Shown one piece after another: positions 1 to 15,399 of a stretch of DNA of 64,000 nt; the first letter of the stretch is position 1, and each line of letters begins with the position of its first letter. The translations under genes and the position numbers were made by a program. Source of the DNA: Eublepharis macularius (Eukaryota; Chordata; Lepidosauria; Squamata; Eublepharidae); contig NC_072791.1 of the NCBI RefSeq assembly GCF_028583425.1, forward strand, positions 12,171,868 to 12,235,867, written 5' to 3'. The notes beneath the pieces were generated by a model. It saw only the letters and a list, made by a program, of their open reading frames with translations. It was not told the origin of the DNA and did no database searches.

Positions 1-660
1 CTTCTCATTTTTGTGGCTCAGATGTAATACTGTGCACTTGTCTTTGTTGAATTGCATCCTATTCACAGCTGCCCACTTCTCCAGAGTATTCAGGTCTTGA
101 TGAATTTTAATTCTATCTTCTTGGGTGTTTGCTACCCCTCCCAATTTGGTATCATCAGCAAATTTAACAAGCAGCCCTTCCACTCCTTCATCCAGATCAT
201 TGATAAAAATATTGAAAAGTACTACGTCCAAAACCGAGCCCTGCGGCACCCCACTGGATACCTCCCTCCAATATGATGAAACGCCGTTGACCACCACTCT
301 TTGAGTGCGGTCCTCCAACCAGTTCCCTATCCACTGAACTGTCCTATAGTCTACTCCACAGTCTTCCAGTTTTCCCATCAGAATGTCATGGGGGACTTTA
401 TCAAAAGCTTTACTGATAAATCACGTCAACAGAATTCCCCCGATCCAGTAAGCTGGTCACTCGATCAAAGAAGGAAACCAGGTTGGTCTGGCAGGATCTG
501 TTAGGAACAAAACCATGCTGACTTCCCCGGATCACTGAGTGGTCCTTCAGATGCTTACAGATTGATCCCTTTAAAATCTGTTCGAATATCTTCCCAGCAA
601 CAGAAGTCAGACTGACCGGCCTGTAGTTTCCCGGGTCATCCTTCCTCCCTTTCTATGTTC
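1..660 (-). mobile_element. CR1 LINE fragment, reverse transcriptase region
   Basis: Read on the minus strand, this is the reverse-transcriptase part of a chicken-repeat-1 (CR1) non-LTR retrotransposon. Recognisable pieces are SKAFDKVPHDILM, the SGVPQGSVL motif and the catalytic FADDTKLGG (near 130-170), followed by a stretch ending in KCTVLHLS at the window edge. It has frameshifts and stops and is cut by the window start, so its 3' end is not seen. Dead copy. Confidence 0.88.
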
Positions 661-963
661 ACTACTGTGGTGAACCCTACCATAGGGGGACACTGATGGT
701 GCAGAAAGAGTGATTATGGTACAAGCACCACTCACTTTCAAACTTTCCCGCGCACTGCCGCCGCTCCAAGGAACAGGACCCCCTCCCCGAAAAGTGAGCC
801 CCCAGGTCCCGGAGAGCAGCTTCTTAGAGGCAGGCAGGGGGTGAGTTCCATAATAAGTGACAGGAATGCCCATTGGAAACCGCAGTAGAGGCTGGAAGGC
901 CATGGGAGAGGATGGAAGGCCCATTCCATGTGATAGGGGTGACGGACGCCCACTGACTTGCCG
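661..963. other. Unassigned GC-rich stretch
   Basis: No coding region, SINE or LINE recognised. It is GC-rich (near 755-830) and contains a locally repeated wording (GGCTGGAAGGCCATGGGAGAGGATGGAAGGCC near 890-922 reads as two similar halves). It leads directly into the left arm of the inverted repeat at 964. Confidence 0.4.
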
Positions 964-1301
964 CAGTGCCATCCAAACACATGACTACATCACAAAGATG
1001 CGAGGAGAATACAGGGTGGACCTTGAGAGCCATGCTCCGGTCCTGGAATGACGCCCCCCTCGAGTGGAATGACAGTCTGCAGGACCAGAGAAGATGCTCC
1101 AGGGTGCGTTGTCCACCCCCTGCACCAGATTCCCCAAGTCCATCCCTGTCCCCACAATCAGCCGATATATATATATATATATATGCAGACTGTCATTCCA
1201 CTCGAGGGGGGCGTCATTCCAGGACCGGAGCATGGCTCTCAAGGTCCACCCTGTATTCTCCTCGCATCTTTGTGATGTAGTCATGTGTTTGGATGGCACT
1301 G
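964..1301. repeat. Perfect 117-bp inverted repeat with AT-microsatellite in the loop
   Basis: Bases 964-1080 and 1185-1301 are exact reverse complements over 117 bp (left arm starts CAGTGCCATCCAAACACATG, right arm ends at GGATGGCACTG). The 104-bp spacer holds (AT)10 at 1165-1184, directly against the right arm. No transposon ends or target-site duplication were identified. The open frames across it are by-products of the palindrome. Confidence 0.93.
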
Positions 1302-1629
1302 ACTCCAGCAGCTCTGTCAGAGAATGAGAGTCCTTGGTGATGCCTCCCCAATTTGCCAGACACACTCTGGCCACATTACAATTCCTACCACCCTGTCTGC
1401 AGGTACATTGAGTGGTGAGGGGATAGAGAAGCAGGTTGGGGCCCCAAGGTGCCACTGGACACCTGCTCCTTTGAGCAGCAGAGGTATACAAAGGCACGGA
1501 GCCATCTGGAACCTCCTCGGAGCCACTCCTGCAGAGTCATTCACTTTGAAGTGTGAAATTGCAGCCCTTCGGGGAAGTAGAGTGGGGGGCTACTGTCATC
1601 CACAGGCAAGCAAATAGACAAGGAGCAGG

Positions 1630-2707
1630 AGTTGTCGTTCAACACATTTTATTGAACTGCTAAAAGTGAAGAGGATGTCTGGACACGTGTCTTGTTATTG
1701 TCAACCAGCTGGGAAGGGAGCAGAGCCAGTTTGTGCAACGGTTGGAGCTGCGAGATCCATTCCTCGTGTTGCCCTCCCGGGATCTAGGTTGAGATGCAGG
1801 CTGCCCTGGGCTAGACTTGAATGGCAGTTGAGGAGGATAACTGGGGGCAGGAACAGCCATGCTCCTTGGCCTCTCTGACGGGCTGCGATCTACCTGAAAG
1901 GGAAACAGACACATGCAGGGCAAGGGGCCCGGCCTTGTCCAAGCCCCAGCCCAGTCTGCTGTGTTCTGGGAGGGTGTCCGTGGCTGGGAGCGGGGGCAGC
2001 AGCTCCATCGTCACAGGTGCTGCCAGCTACCAGATGATGCATGCCCCTCCAGTGTGAAAATACTCCTCCTCTGCATCTGGATGGTCCGCTCCCATGGCTG
2101 CCCATGGCTCTGATCCTGTGAGACAGTTGAGGGGCTGTGCACCCGCCATCGACAGGCAGTCACAAGAGCGAGCACTCAGCTACCCTGAGGGGGGAGACCA
2201 GCCAAGAGTGTTTGATTGGAGGCCCAGCTTGGGCTGCCAGAATCCATCCACCCACTAACCATTGTGCCAAGCACGGCTTCTTGGGCATCTGCCTCCTTGG
2301 CAGGCATGGACCATGTAGGCTTGTGGTCAGGGGCTGTGCCCCTTCTTTGGTGAGCCTCATCCGTGGAGGTGGGGCGCATGCGAGGGAAGAGGGGGAGAAG
2401 TGGTGAACAGGCGAGAAGGGCCAGCTGGCTCCTCAGCTCCTTCTTACCTGTGGGTGTGCCCTCACCCTCCTCGAGCCAGGACGCCGGAGACGTGAAATCT
2501 ACAAGGCAACTTGGGTGGTGGTTGGTAGTCAGTTATTGCGGACTTAGCTCTCTTCCTGTGTGTCAGTGGATGGCTTGCCCTGAATTTCACTAAGTTCTCC
2601 CTGTGCACTCTTTACCCGCCACCGGGAGCACCCTCTCCTGCTTTGCACTCTAACTCCCCACGGCAAGGGGCTGCCAGGTACAGTCTCCAGCCACCTCCCT
2701 ACTTACC
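1630..2707 (-). other. Possible 3' end of an unrecognised spliced gene
   Basis: Three minus-strand exon-like blocks join in frame. Block 1 ends at a strong donor (CCAG|GTAAGT, exon side at 2707), possibly a 15-nt microexon starting after a TTTCTTCCAG acceptor near 2721. Block 2 is 2498-2448 (51 nt, acceptor TTGTAG, donor CAG|GTAAGAA). Block 3 starts at 1893 after GTTTCCCTTTCAG and stops at a TAG near 1811. An AATAAA signal lies at 1653-1648. All internal junctions are phase 1, and block 2 reads openly (DFTSPASWLEEGEGTPT). I recognise no domain or homologue. Short phase-1 exons before a short terminal exon would suit the tail of a membrane or secreted protein, but this is inference. Chance splice-like sequences in GC-rich DNA are the alternative. 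Confidence 0.35.
1648..1653 (-). terminator. AATAAA polyadenylation signal
   Basis: The plus strand reads CATTTTATTGAAC, giving CAATAAAATG on the minus strand, about 160 nt after the TAG of the putative terminal exon. It fits as that exon's poly(A) signal but could be chance. Confidence 0.4.
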
Positions 2708-3475
2708 TGGATTCATGGGTGCTGGAAGAAATACAGAATGCCTGGGGAGGTGATTGGGTGTGCGGAGGGGAGCTCGGCTGCCATGACGACACGAATGGAC
2801 TGTTCCCCATGGTAGCTGGCATCCTGTGCCCCGGTGGGCCACGTGGGTGGGGCCTGGCATGCGGGGGAGAAGCAATATGGCTATACCACTGTTTTTCATG
2901 GCATAAATTTCCACCACTGTTGGGGGCAGACCTGGACCCACATATCAGGGGAAATGGTACATTTAGTAAGAAAGAATAGCTGTCTACATCTTGATGGTTA
3001 GAGAGAAAGAGCGGAACACTGAAGAAAGAACAATAAAACTTTAGTATATGTTTCTAGTTAATTGCCCCCAATAAACTGGCTCACCCAATAGACCACCCTG
3101 TATCCTTTCATTAAGACTAAAGGCTCCGCTTTCTGTGGCGGGAATTTTTACTCGAGACCTAAATGGTCCTATGCTAACTCGCTATGTGACTAAACAAACA
3201 GAACAACAATTTAACTCTTTCATGACTGAACGTAGGACACTCGCTAAAATCCCAACAATAAGAAATAAGAAAGTTTCAAAATGGAATAAGGGGGCTGGTT
3301 ATCTTAATTCCCACCCCCTTTTTGTCTTTTGACGAAAGTGCTTTGGGATGAAATAGCTAGTTGAAGAGCTGTTGCTCCCTAAGGTCCACCTCACGCTGAT
3401 TAAACCGGAGGGCCGTTCTCCACAAAGACATGGGAGCCTCCTCCCTGAATAATCTGTGGTCCTTAACTCATTAGT
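2708..3475. other. No gene recognised
   Basis: The left part is the GC-rich flank of the putative minus-strand gene. 3000-3475 is AT-richer. A 65-codon open frame at 3135-3332 (plus) reads smoothly but matches nothing I know, and has no splice or regulatory context. Confidence 0.4.
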
Positions 3476-3895
3476 GTGGTCCTTAACTCATCTGTGAAGC
3501 ATCTGATAGCCCCTCCCTACAATACAAAAGCCTTTTTGAATAATTTGGTTTTGTATCATTTGCAGAAAGCTAGGAGAGCACTCATGATCTCCTCAGGCAG
3601 GCTGTTCTATAGGGTAGGGGCCACCACAGAGAAAGCCCGTGTGTGGGCTGCTGTTGATTTCACCCATGTGTAGGGTGGCACCTACAAGAGACCCTGTTCG
3701 GATGAGCGAAGCTGCCATGGAGGGACATAGGGAAGGAGGCGGTCCCGTAGGTTTGCTGGGCCAATGCTGTGAAGAGCTTTGTATGTGATAAACCAATACC
3801 TTGAACTGAGTACAGTAGCTGATAGGTAGCCAATGGAGTGACTGCAAAATGGGGGTGATGTTCATGCGAGAGACTAGCATTTTGCCCCACAGAGG
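3476..3895 (-). mobile_element. L2-like LINE, 3' end
   Basis: Minus-strand reading shows the C-terminal signature of L2-like non-LTR elements: MNITPILQSLHWLPISY near 3820-3870, then a LCPSMAASLIRTGSLVGAT-type segment and a GFLCGGPYPIEQP-type segment near 3600-3650 (usually RAFSVVAPTLWNSLP). Heavily decayed, 5' truncated near 3890 where foldback repeats begin. Confidence 0.8.
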
Positions 3896-4075
3896 TGTTG
3901 GGGGAGAGAAACAAGCATTTTCCAACCTCAGCCTTCCATCTGGGGCTGCATGGCAGTAAGACAGAAGGTGTGCAGCCCTGGCTGGAAGTGCTTGCCCTTT
4001 TCTCTCTCCGACATGCCTGCGAGGTGGGATGCTGGAGTCTTTTGAGGTGCGTTGCCTTCTTGTGCACTCCAAATC
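3885..4075. repeat. Imperfect foldback repeat, copy 1
   Basis: The segment CATTTTGCCCCACAGAGGTG (from 3879) and the segment ending GGTGGGATGCTGGAGTCTTT (near 4041) are diverged reverse complements, including GAGAAACAAGCATTTTCC against GGAAGTGCTTGCCCTTTTCTC. Arms of about 85 bp are almost continuous. It belongs to the same family as the following copy. Confidence 0.65.
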
Positions 4076-4149
4076 TTGGGTTTGGAGTTCCAAACCCAGC
4101 TGGAACTCTCAGCCCCTTGGGAGCAGCAGGAACTCTGGGCAGCAGCTCA

Positions 4150-4495
4150 GCCAGAAGACGAGGTCCCTAGGCGCAAATATCCAGGGGCAGTGGCAAGCAA
4201 CAGAGACTCCAGCATTTTGCCTCATAGGAGTGTTGGAGGGGGAAAGGGGCAAGCATTTCCCAACCCCAGTCTTCCAACAGGAGTTGCACGCCAGTAAGAC
4301 AGAGGGTCTCACCCCAGCCCTCCAGCGAGACCCTCTGCCTCACTGGCATGCATTCCTCGCTGGAAGAATGAGATTAGGAAGTGCTTGCTCTTCCACCTCT
4401 CCAACACCCCTGCAAGGTGGGATGCTGGAGTCTTTCTTCGTTGCTTGCCACCACCCCTGAATATTTTCCCCATGTAATCTAGGGACCTCCCCTGG
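4150..4495. repeat. Imperfect foldback repeat, copy 2
   Basis: Arms of roughly 150 bp around 4160-4310 and 4325-4490. Matching outer elements are GAGGTCCCTAGG (left) and CTAGGGACCTCC (right); inner pairs include AGAGACTCCAGCATTTTG with GATGCTGGAGTCTTTC. A partial copy lies at about 36755-36880, so this is a dispersed family, probably a non-autonomous DNA element. Confidence 0.7.
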
Positions 4496-4539
4496 TGAGT
4501 GAGCTGATGTCCAGAGATAGTTCTCCATGATTTAATATT

Positions 4540-4725
4540 AATTTATGTTTTGTCTCAATGTTTTCCACTCTGTGTTGGATTTTTTGTTTTCAAATTTCTG
4601 CAAGCTTTAACCAATTGCATTGCTTATTGAACGTCCTGTGTTGATCATATTACAGTAGACTGTGTAATCTGCCTTGAGTCTAAGTGAGAAAGCAGGACTA
4701 TCAATAATGTCAATAAATAAAACCT
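4540..4725 (+). repeat. Dispersed repeat 3' tail (TCTGCCTTGAGTCT family)
   Basis: The core (GTGTAATCTGCCTTGAGTCT, then a run ending in AATAAATAAA) recurs at about 17160-17260, 35080-35195, 36520-36610 (reverse) and 62370-62505. The tail is a short A/T-rich repeat, as in a retroposed element. Parent family not identified. Confidence 0.55.
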
Positions 4726-7149
4726 GCACCTCTGGATAACCTTTGCTTCTGTGGGTTTCCTCTCTCAGGGGATGCTTGAGAAGTCAGATGATCATATATC
4801 TCAGATGCATCACAACCGAATTGAATTAAAGGATCTCATAATTCCAATGCCAAAAACAATGGACTGGTCACCAATTTGGGGGGGGGGGTCCAATTCAAAG
4901 TGCTGGTTGTTCATAAACTGGGGCCCACCCCAATTCAAAGTGCTGGTTCATGCCCACCGATCTGAAGGACTTTAAACCTTAGACCAGCCCATGTGGGACT
5001 GGATGGACTACTGCTCTGAGCCAGTATGGCACTTTAGATTTGCTTACGTTATGGTCTGGATGAGAACAACACGGAATGAATGCAACCAAGTCACACGTAA
5101 AGGGGAGTTTTTAGTTCAATTACAGGCAAAGGGTTTGCTGTTATTTCTATTGCTTAATTGCCCCAATGTGCTATTTCCTAGTGTTGCGTGAATAGAGCAG
5201 CCCTTCCACTGAACATTTTGCCCTAGACAGTGGGCCACAGGAATAAATTGCCAGTTTCCTATTTGCACTGGCTATGTAAAATGTCTTCAGCCTCAACCTT
5301 GTCAATATACTGGTAGGAAAAGCAGTCAAGGGAGGCAGAAGGACTTCTGCGCTTGCAGCCTTTAAAAGTGAACAGATTGCAAAGAAGTTCTGCTGTCCCA
5401 GGTCAGATCTTTCCCTTGCTGCACTGGCAGGTCTTGTGCGTCTGTAGGAAGCAGCTTAAATCCTGATGGAGTAAAACCATGGAAGCTGGCTTTCCCAGAT
5501 GAACCAGCATCTTAATCGACCTGCCTCGGAGATGGATGGAATCATAACCTGTCCTCATGTGAGCAGTGGAATTCCTGCAATAAAGGTGACCCCTTAACAT
5601 CATTTATGGTTAAAAGTTGCAGGCAGATTGTTGTGCAGCAGTTTGCAAAATTGATTACCGCCTGGCTGGGCTACACAATCAGTAGACAGTGTATGTCGAG
5701 GAGGAGTGGTGGCAACAAATTTCATCTAAAATGTCACTGGAAGCCGGGGTGGAATGGCACATCCAGCAAAACATGTAAAGAGAGTTGATAACATTAGGGG
5801 GGGAAATTCTCAGGCTGTACAGTCCGGAAAATCCACAACAACCAAAGACAGTGTCCTTCATCAGCCCTGGGGCTCCAGAGCATGAGGGCAGCAGATGACA
5901 GGATGGAGAGTAAGCAATGGAGTAAGCAATGTCTTCTGTATAAAGAAGAAGGGGAAACGATCCTGTGGGGCAGTAAGATCTAGCTGGACAGGACTTTTTT
6001 TCTAAAGTGGCTTTTCCTTGGCTGTCTGCAGAATGCTGGTCTTAGGCTTTGCTTCTAGAATTCTGATTACACACACTCAACTCGCAAGGCAGTTAGTTTT
6101 ATTTCTTGTTTTTCTATCCTGTTTGTTATTTTGATTACTAAAGCTTTTGTTACTTTTAATCAATTCAGTATCCTGACCGCGGCATAGGCACTCTGCTAAC
6201 AGGCCAGTCAAGGGCATGGTCAGGCTAGCACTGGAGTCACTGGTGCAGAAGGAACGGATTCAGACAAACCCTGAGCACGAGGCTCAAACCCTGTGAAGGC
6301 CAGTGGGAAGGTGTGGTCAGGAACCACTGCTGTGGGAAAGGGCTGGTTGGCTGTCACAGTTGCTAATGGGGAAGATGACATCCCTTTAGGCCTACTCCAG
6401 GGAAGGGGTCAACGTAGATGAGGTAGCCTCCAACCATGAGGCTGGGTCCACATCTGAGGAGGGCCTTAAAGGAAATGGTGAGACAAAGACCATGGGGGAG
6501 AAAATCAGAGGTGAGGAGGGAGTGAGGAAGCTCCCTGCTGAAGCACTGGAAGAGGGAGACCTTGTAGTTGAGGATGGCCCAACGTGGGACCAATTGGTGC
6601 CACGGCGCCTGCCAATACTACCCTCAATGCCCACTGAGCTTTTTAGAAAGCTCATGAAGCCATTGTAAAGTTCGGCTCGTTATTGACTCCCCTTGTTCAA
6701 ATGAAAGGGTTTCCCATGGCTGCAGAGTGAGGAGAGAGGTATTTCATTTGGCTTCATCTCCTATGGCAGCCATTTTAGTCTTTGGTTCTGACTCCTGCAA
6801 CAGCCATTTGGTGGTGGTGCTTTTCATTCTCTCTCAAAATTCAATTGGAGCCCACAGGCTCAAAAAAGTTGGGGACCTCTGTTGTAATTTGTTGGAGCAC
6901 TGGAATAAAATCCTGAACCTGAGCTGCTGTGCCTGGGAGATTTGGTGCGGGAGCACTGGTCCACCAATCCACCCCAAGTTTGCCACACATTCCCCTGACG
7001 TAGAGTCCCTGAGGGCCAGCGAGCCCACTTACACCTTCCTTTCTGGCTTCCTCCTCCAACCATACCAACAATACCACTTCAGTATATATGTTCTGTTTAG
7101 TTATCCTGGCTAATAGCTGCTGATAAGATCTATACTCCATGGTCATACT
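4726..7149. other. Intergenic, no gene recognised
   Basis: No convincing exon. There is a 9-G run at 4867 with a duplicated CCAATTCAAAGTGCTGGTT on each side (near 4890 and 4931). A hAT-like end (CAGAGGTCCCCAACTTTTTT on the minus strand) is at 6862-6882. AGTCCGGAAAATCCACAACAACC near 5821 is shared in part with the hairpin element at 25868. Confidence 0.4.
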
Positions 7150-7365
7150 CTACAAACTCTGGAAGGGCTAGCAGATAGAAAAGCAATATTTGTCCTCTGC
7201 TGCTCTGGAGGGTAACACTAGATCTATTGGGCTTAAGTTAGAGGGCGGTTGGTTTCAGTTGACCATTAGAAGATACTTCCTAGAAGTTAAGAGCAGTTCA
7301 ACTATAGGTTTCCTAAGAGGGTAGACCGGACTAGATGATCTCAAAAGACCCTTTCCAACTCCCAA
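7150..7365 (+). mobile_element. CR1 LINE, 3' end
   Basis: The plus strand shows the CR1 3' region: GGGTAACACTAGATC..., TTAGAAGATACTTCCTAGAA, and the 3'-UTR block GGACTAGATGATCTCAAAAG followed by CCCTTTCCAACTCC. Severely 5' truncated. Confidence 0.75.
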
Positions 7366-7739
7366 ATGCTTTGTTAAAGACCACCTAATGTGGTGACCAA
7401 AGAATTTTGAGGAAGCTGAGCGTTTGATCAGACTAGCAACATTTCTGAGGTTTCACACATCCCTAAACTGATCCACTTTTTGGTTGTGGACTTCCATTTT
7501 CCTTTTCATTACCACCACCTCTTTCAATCTGTTAACTTCTGATAAAGAACTGCTATATGCAGTTTCTCGATTCATGTTCGGATGCGTGAAGAAAGTGAGG
7601 AGACTTATGGCAGCCATCTTGGCTCCCCACTGGGGAGAAAGGTGTGGTGTCCATGAAGTAGATTTAGCTAATAAAAGTGCTGTAAAGATTCTGGTATAAG
7701 TTAACCCTAGATGTGCCCTGTCCAGTCCGCACTCTGGAC

Positions 7740-9860
7740 TCACTCAGAGCGATATTTCTGGGGCCACAGTACAAACACATTAGAACGGGGCAAATGGTGC
7801 CCCATTGAGGGTCGGGAGCCAGATCCCTGAATTCAACAACCCACAACTCAAGTGCAGGACCTCCATCTTTGTGGCATTCAATTTCAGTCAACAGTGTTTC
7901 AGCAACCCAGTCACAGCCTCAAAAGCTCTAGTCAAGGCATTTGGGGTGGAGTCGGACTGGCCACCCATCAACAGATACAACTGGGTTTCAATGGCATATT
8001 GATGACATCTCAATCCAAAACTTCATGCCAGCTGGGCAAGGGAGCGCATATTGATGTTAAACAGCATCGGAGAGAGCATTGCCCCCTGTGGGACACCACA
8101 TACTGTGTGGTATATGATGGGTTGATAATTTCTCCCCCAGCGCCACCCTCTGTCCCCGACCATGGAGAAAAGAGACAAGCCGTTGCAAGGAAATCCCTTG
8201 TATCCCTACATCGGCGAGGCAGTGGGTCAACAGATCATAATTGACCGTATCAAACGCTGCTGTCAGATCTAATAGCAACAGCAGCGCTAACCTACCCTGA
8301 TCCAGGTAGATTGTCTGTGAGAGTGACCAGTGCCATCTATGTCCCATAGCCTGGGCAAAATCCAGACTGGAATGGATTCTGGACAGAAGAATCCTTCAGG
8401 AAAGCCTGCAGTTCTTCCGTCACTGCCTGCTCAATCACCTTACCCAGAAATGGGTGGTTCAAAACTGAACTGGGTCGGTGGGGTCCAAAGATGGCTTCTT
8501 TAGGAGAGGCCTCACCGCACCTTCCTTTAATGGTCTGGGAAAAGCCCCGGAGATCAAGGACAGATTGACAATGGCCTCCAAGGGGGCCCATATCCATTCA
8601 GCACCAGCCTTCACCAGCCGTGATGGGCATGGATCAAGGACACATTGTCAGCTTCACCATCCACAGGATACTCTCAACCTCATCCTGGGGGAGTGGACTG
8701 AAATGATCTAGTACCAGCCCAGAAGATGGCAAAGGGCCTCCAGTACATGTACTGTATCAACCAGGGCTGGCAGATCGCGGTGGATAGACAAGATTATACC
8801 AGCAAAATAGCTCCCAAAAGCCTCACAGCTAATTGCCGAATTTAGTGGTTGTTCAGCAACCAAGTTTGGTGGTTTCCCTGTGAAAGGGAGGTCAATGACC
8901 AATTGTGCTGGGCATCAGCTTGCAAATGCAATGAAAGCTGCAAAGAACTCCTTCTTCACTGCCTTCACCACCACCTCATAGGCTTTCATAAGTGTCCTAT
9001 AAGATGTTATTTCTTCCTTGTCCCACCGCCACACTCATTCAAGCCGTCTCAGCACCCACTTCATCCATCGTAGCTCCTCCATGTACCAAGGAGCTAGTCT
9101 GGCTAGAGAGGGTGTCCGGGGGCCATTTCGTTGATGGTTTCAGACAGACGGGCATGCCAGTCTTTCACCAGCTCATCCAATGAACCACCACGGGGCATCA
9201 TACCCCACAGAGTATTCTGGAACCCCATCAGTCTCCGTGGGTGACCATAAATCAGCTTGCCGCCCACTTGGGGGGGGAGGGTTGGTATACCCAGACAAGC
9301 CTTCAGGACAAAGGGATCTGACCATGGCTCCCCTTCAATTGCCATCCCAAAGATCAAATCCAGTGTGTCCCGTTTGATGTGGGAGAGCCGATACAAATTG
9401 ATAGAGTCCCAGTGCTGCCATGGAAGACACTAAGTCAGTAGCCTGGTTGGAGACAACCCAAAAGCCTAGGGTACTCCAAAGCCCATCCCACCACAACCTA
9501 CAACAGGCTCAGCAGAGTAGCTGCTGATGCTTTAGGTGGACAATGCACCACGCAGATAGTGAAACACTCCACAGTATCCCACATCATGCCCACACAATCA
9601 ATGCCAGTGATCTTTGGGGTAGGGAATGGCCTGAAGGAGAAAGACTTCCATCCAGCCAGGACTGATGGATGACCGAGAAACCATGGGGGAGGGGAGGGGG
9701 TGTTAGCTCTTTTAAGGCAACCGTTTCGCCTTCTCCTACCCAGGTCTCGGTCACACATACCAGATCCACATTGTTCACTACAAAATAACCATGCACTGTA
9801 CCTGTCTTATTATTTATGGACCTGGCATTACACAACTTTTCACCATCCTCTGACACACAA
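7740..9860 (-). mobile_element. L2-like LINE with decayed endonuclease and reverse transcriptase
   Basis: Minus-strand order is endonuclease then reverse transcriptase. The endonuclease start shows NARSINNKTGTVHGYF and VDLVCVTETWVGEGET (9840-9700) and a later VVHCPPKASAATLLSLL (near 9550-9500). RT pieces are LNHPFLGKVIEQAV with FQSGFCPGYGTE (8470-8340) and LLLLDLTAAFDTVNYD (near 8280-8230). Many stops and frameshifts; the 5' end is missing beyond the endonuclease N-terminus and parts are deleted. Non-functional. Confidence 0.85.
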
Positions 9861-9929
9861 CATAGGATCTAGCCATTAGGACCATACTTATAGAAATAGC
9901 AGTAATGTCTGTAGTCACTCCCTATCCCT

Positions 9930-10480
9930 TTCCTGATGCATCTCTTTGAAACAGCTTTTATATATTATAGCCCTCCCACCTGAGTAGAAAGCCCTCTTGA
10001 ATAATTCAGTTTTGCATAGTTTGCGGAAAGCCAGGAGAGTGAAAGCTTTCCTGACCTCGGGTAGGCCGTTCCATAAAGTGGGGGCCACCTCAGAGGATGC
10101 ACATGTACAGGCAGCTGTTGATTTTACCCATGTCCAAAGTGGCACCTGCAGAAGGTCCCGTTCAGATGAGTGAAGCTGTCCTGGTGGAAAATCGGGAGAG
10201 GCCATTCCATAGATATGCTGGAACAAGGCCACAGAGAGCTTTGAATGTGACTGCCAATTCCTTGAATTGAATCTAACAACTGACAGTTAGCCAATGGAGG
10301 GATTACAGAATGGGAGTAATATTCATGCTCCTTCAAATGCCTGATAATAGCCCAGCTGCAATGTTCTGCCCCAACTGGAGTCTCTGAGTTAATTTAGAGG
10401 GAAGTCCTATGTAGAGTGAATTACAGTAGTCAAGTGAAGTAGTGAAGTACAGTAGTCAAGTACAGTAGTGAAGGCTCCTC
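9930..10480 (-). mobile_element. L2-like LINE, 3' end
   Basis: A second C-terminal fragment: EVAPTLWNGLPEVR (near 10090-10050) and a HSVIPPLANCQLLDSIQGIG-type segment (near 10320-10270). It continues into the AT-rich tail with three short CAGTAGTCAAGT/GAAGTA repeats (10425-10470). It sits directly after the broken end of gene A's finger array. Confidence 0.78.
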
Positions 10481-10549
10481 CTTCACTGGCGTCCCCACTG
10501 ACGGCCTGCCATCCTACCAGCTCTCCAGGAGGTGTCCTCCAGCACATTG

Positions 10550-15207
<4,658 letters not shown>

Positions 15208-15334
15208 CCTCCCTTCCTGTCCAAACAGCCTCCACCTGCACAAGTGGATCCCCTTCCTCCTCTGTCAAGATTCTTCTATCAAGGCAGCTGCTGGATCTAT
15301 GACCTCCTGCAAAGAGAAGATTCATCTGCTGGGT

Positions 15335-15354
15335 ATGCATGCATGCATGCATGC
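15335..15354. repeat. (ATGC)5 microsatellite
   Basis: Five copies of ATGC just upstream of gene A's SCAN exon acceptor, in intron 1. Confidence 0.9.
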
Positions 15355-15399
15355 ACCTGCATGTAAAGAGGTGACCTGAGACTCACGACAGCTCATGGA

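Noticed and set aside
985..1497. 170-codon open frame on the minus strand.
   Set aside because: It runs through the palindrome and the AT microsatellite (IYIYIY) and repeats itself in reverse; no protein signal.
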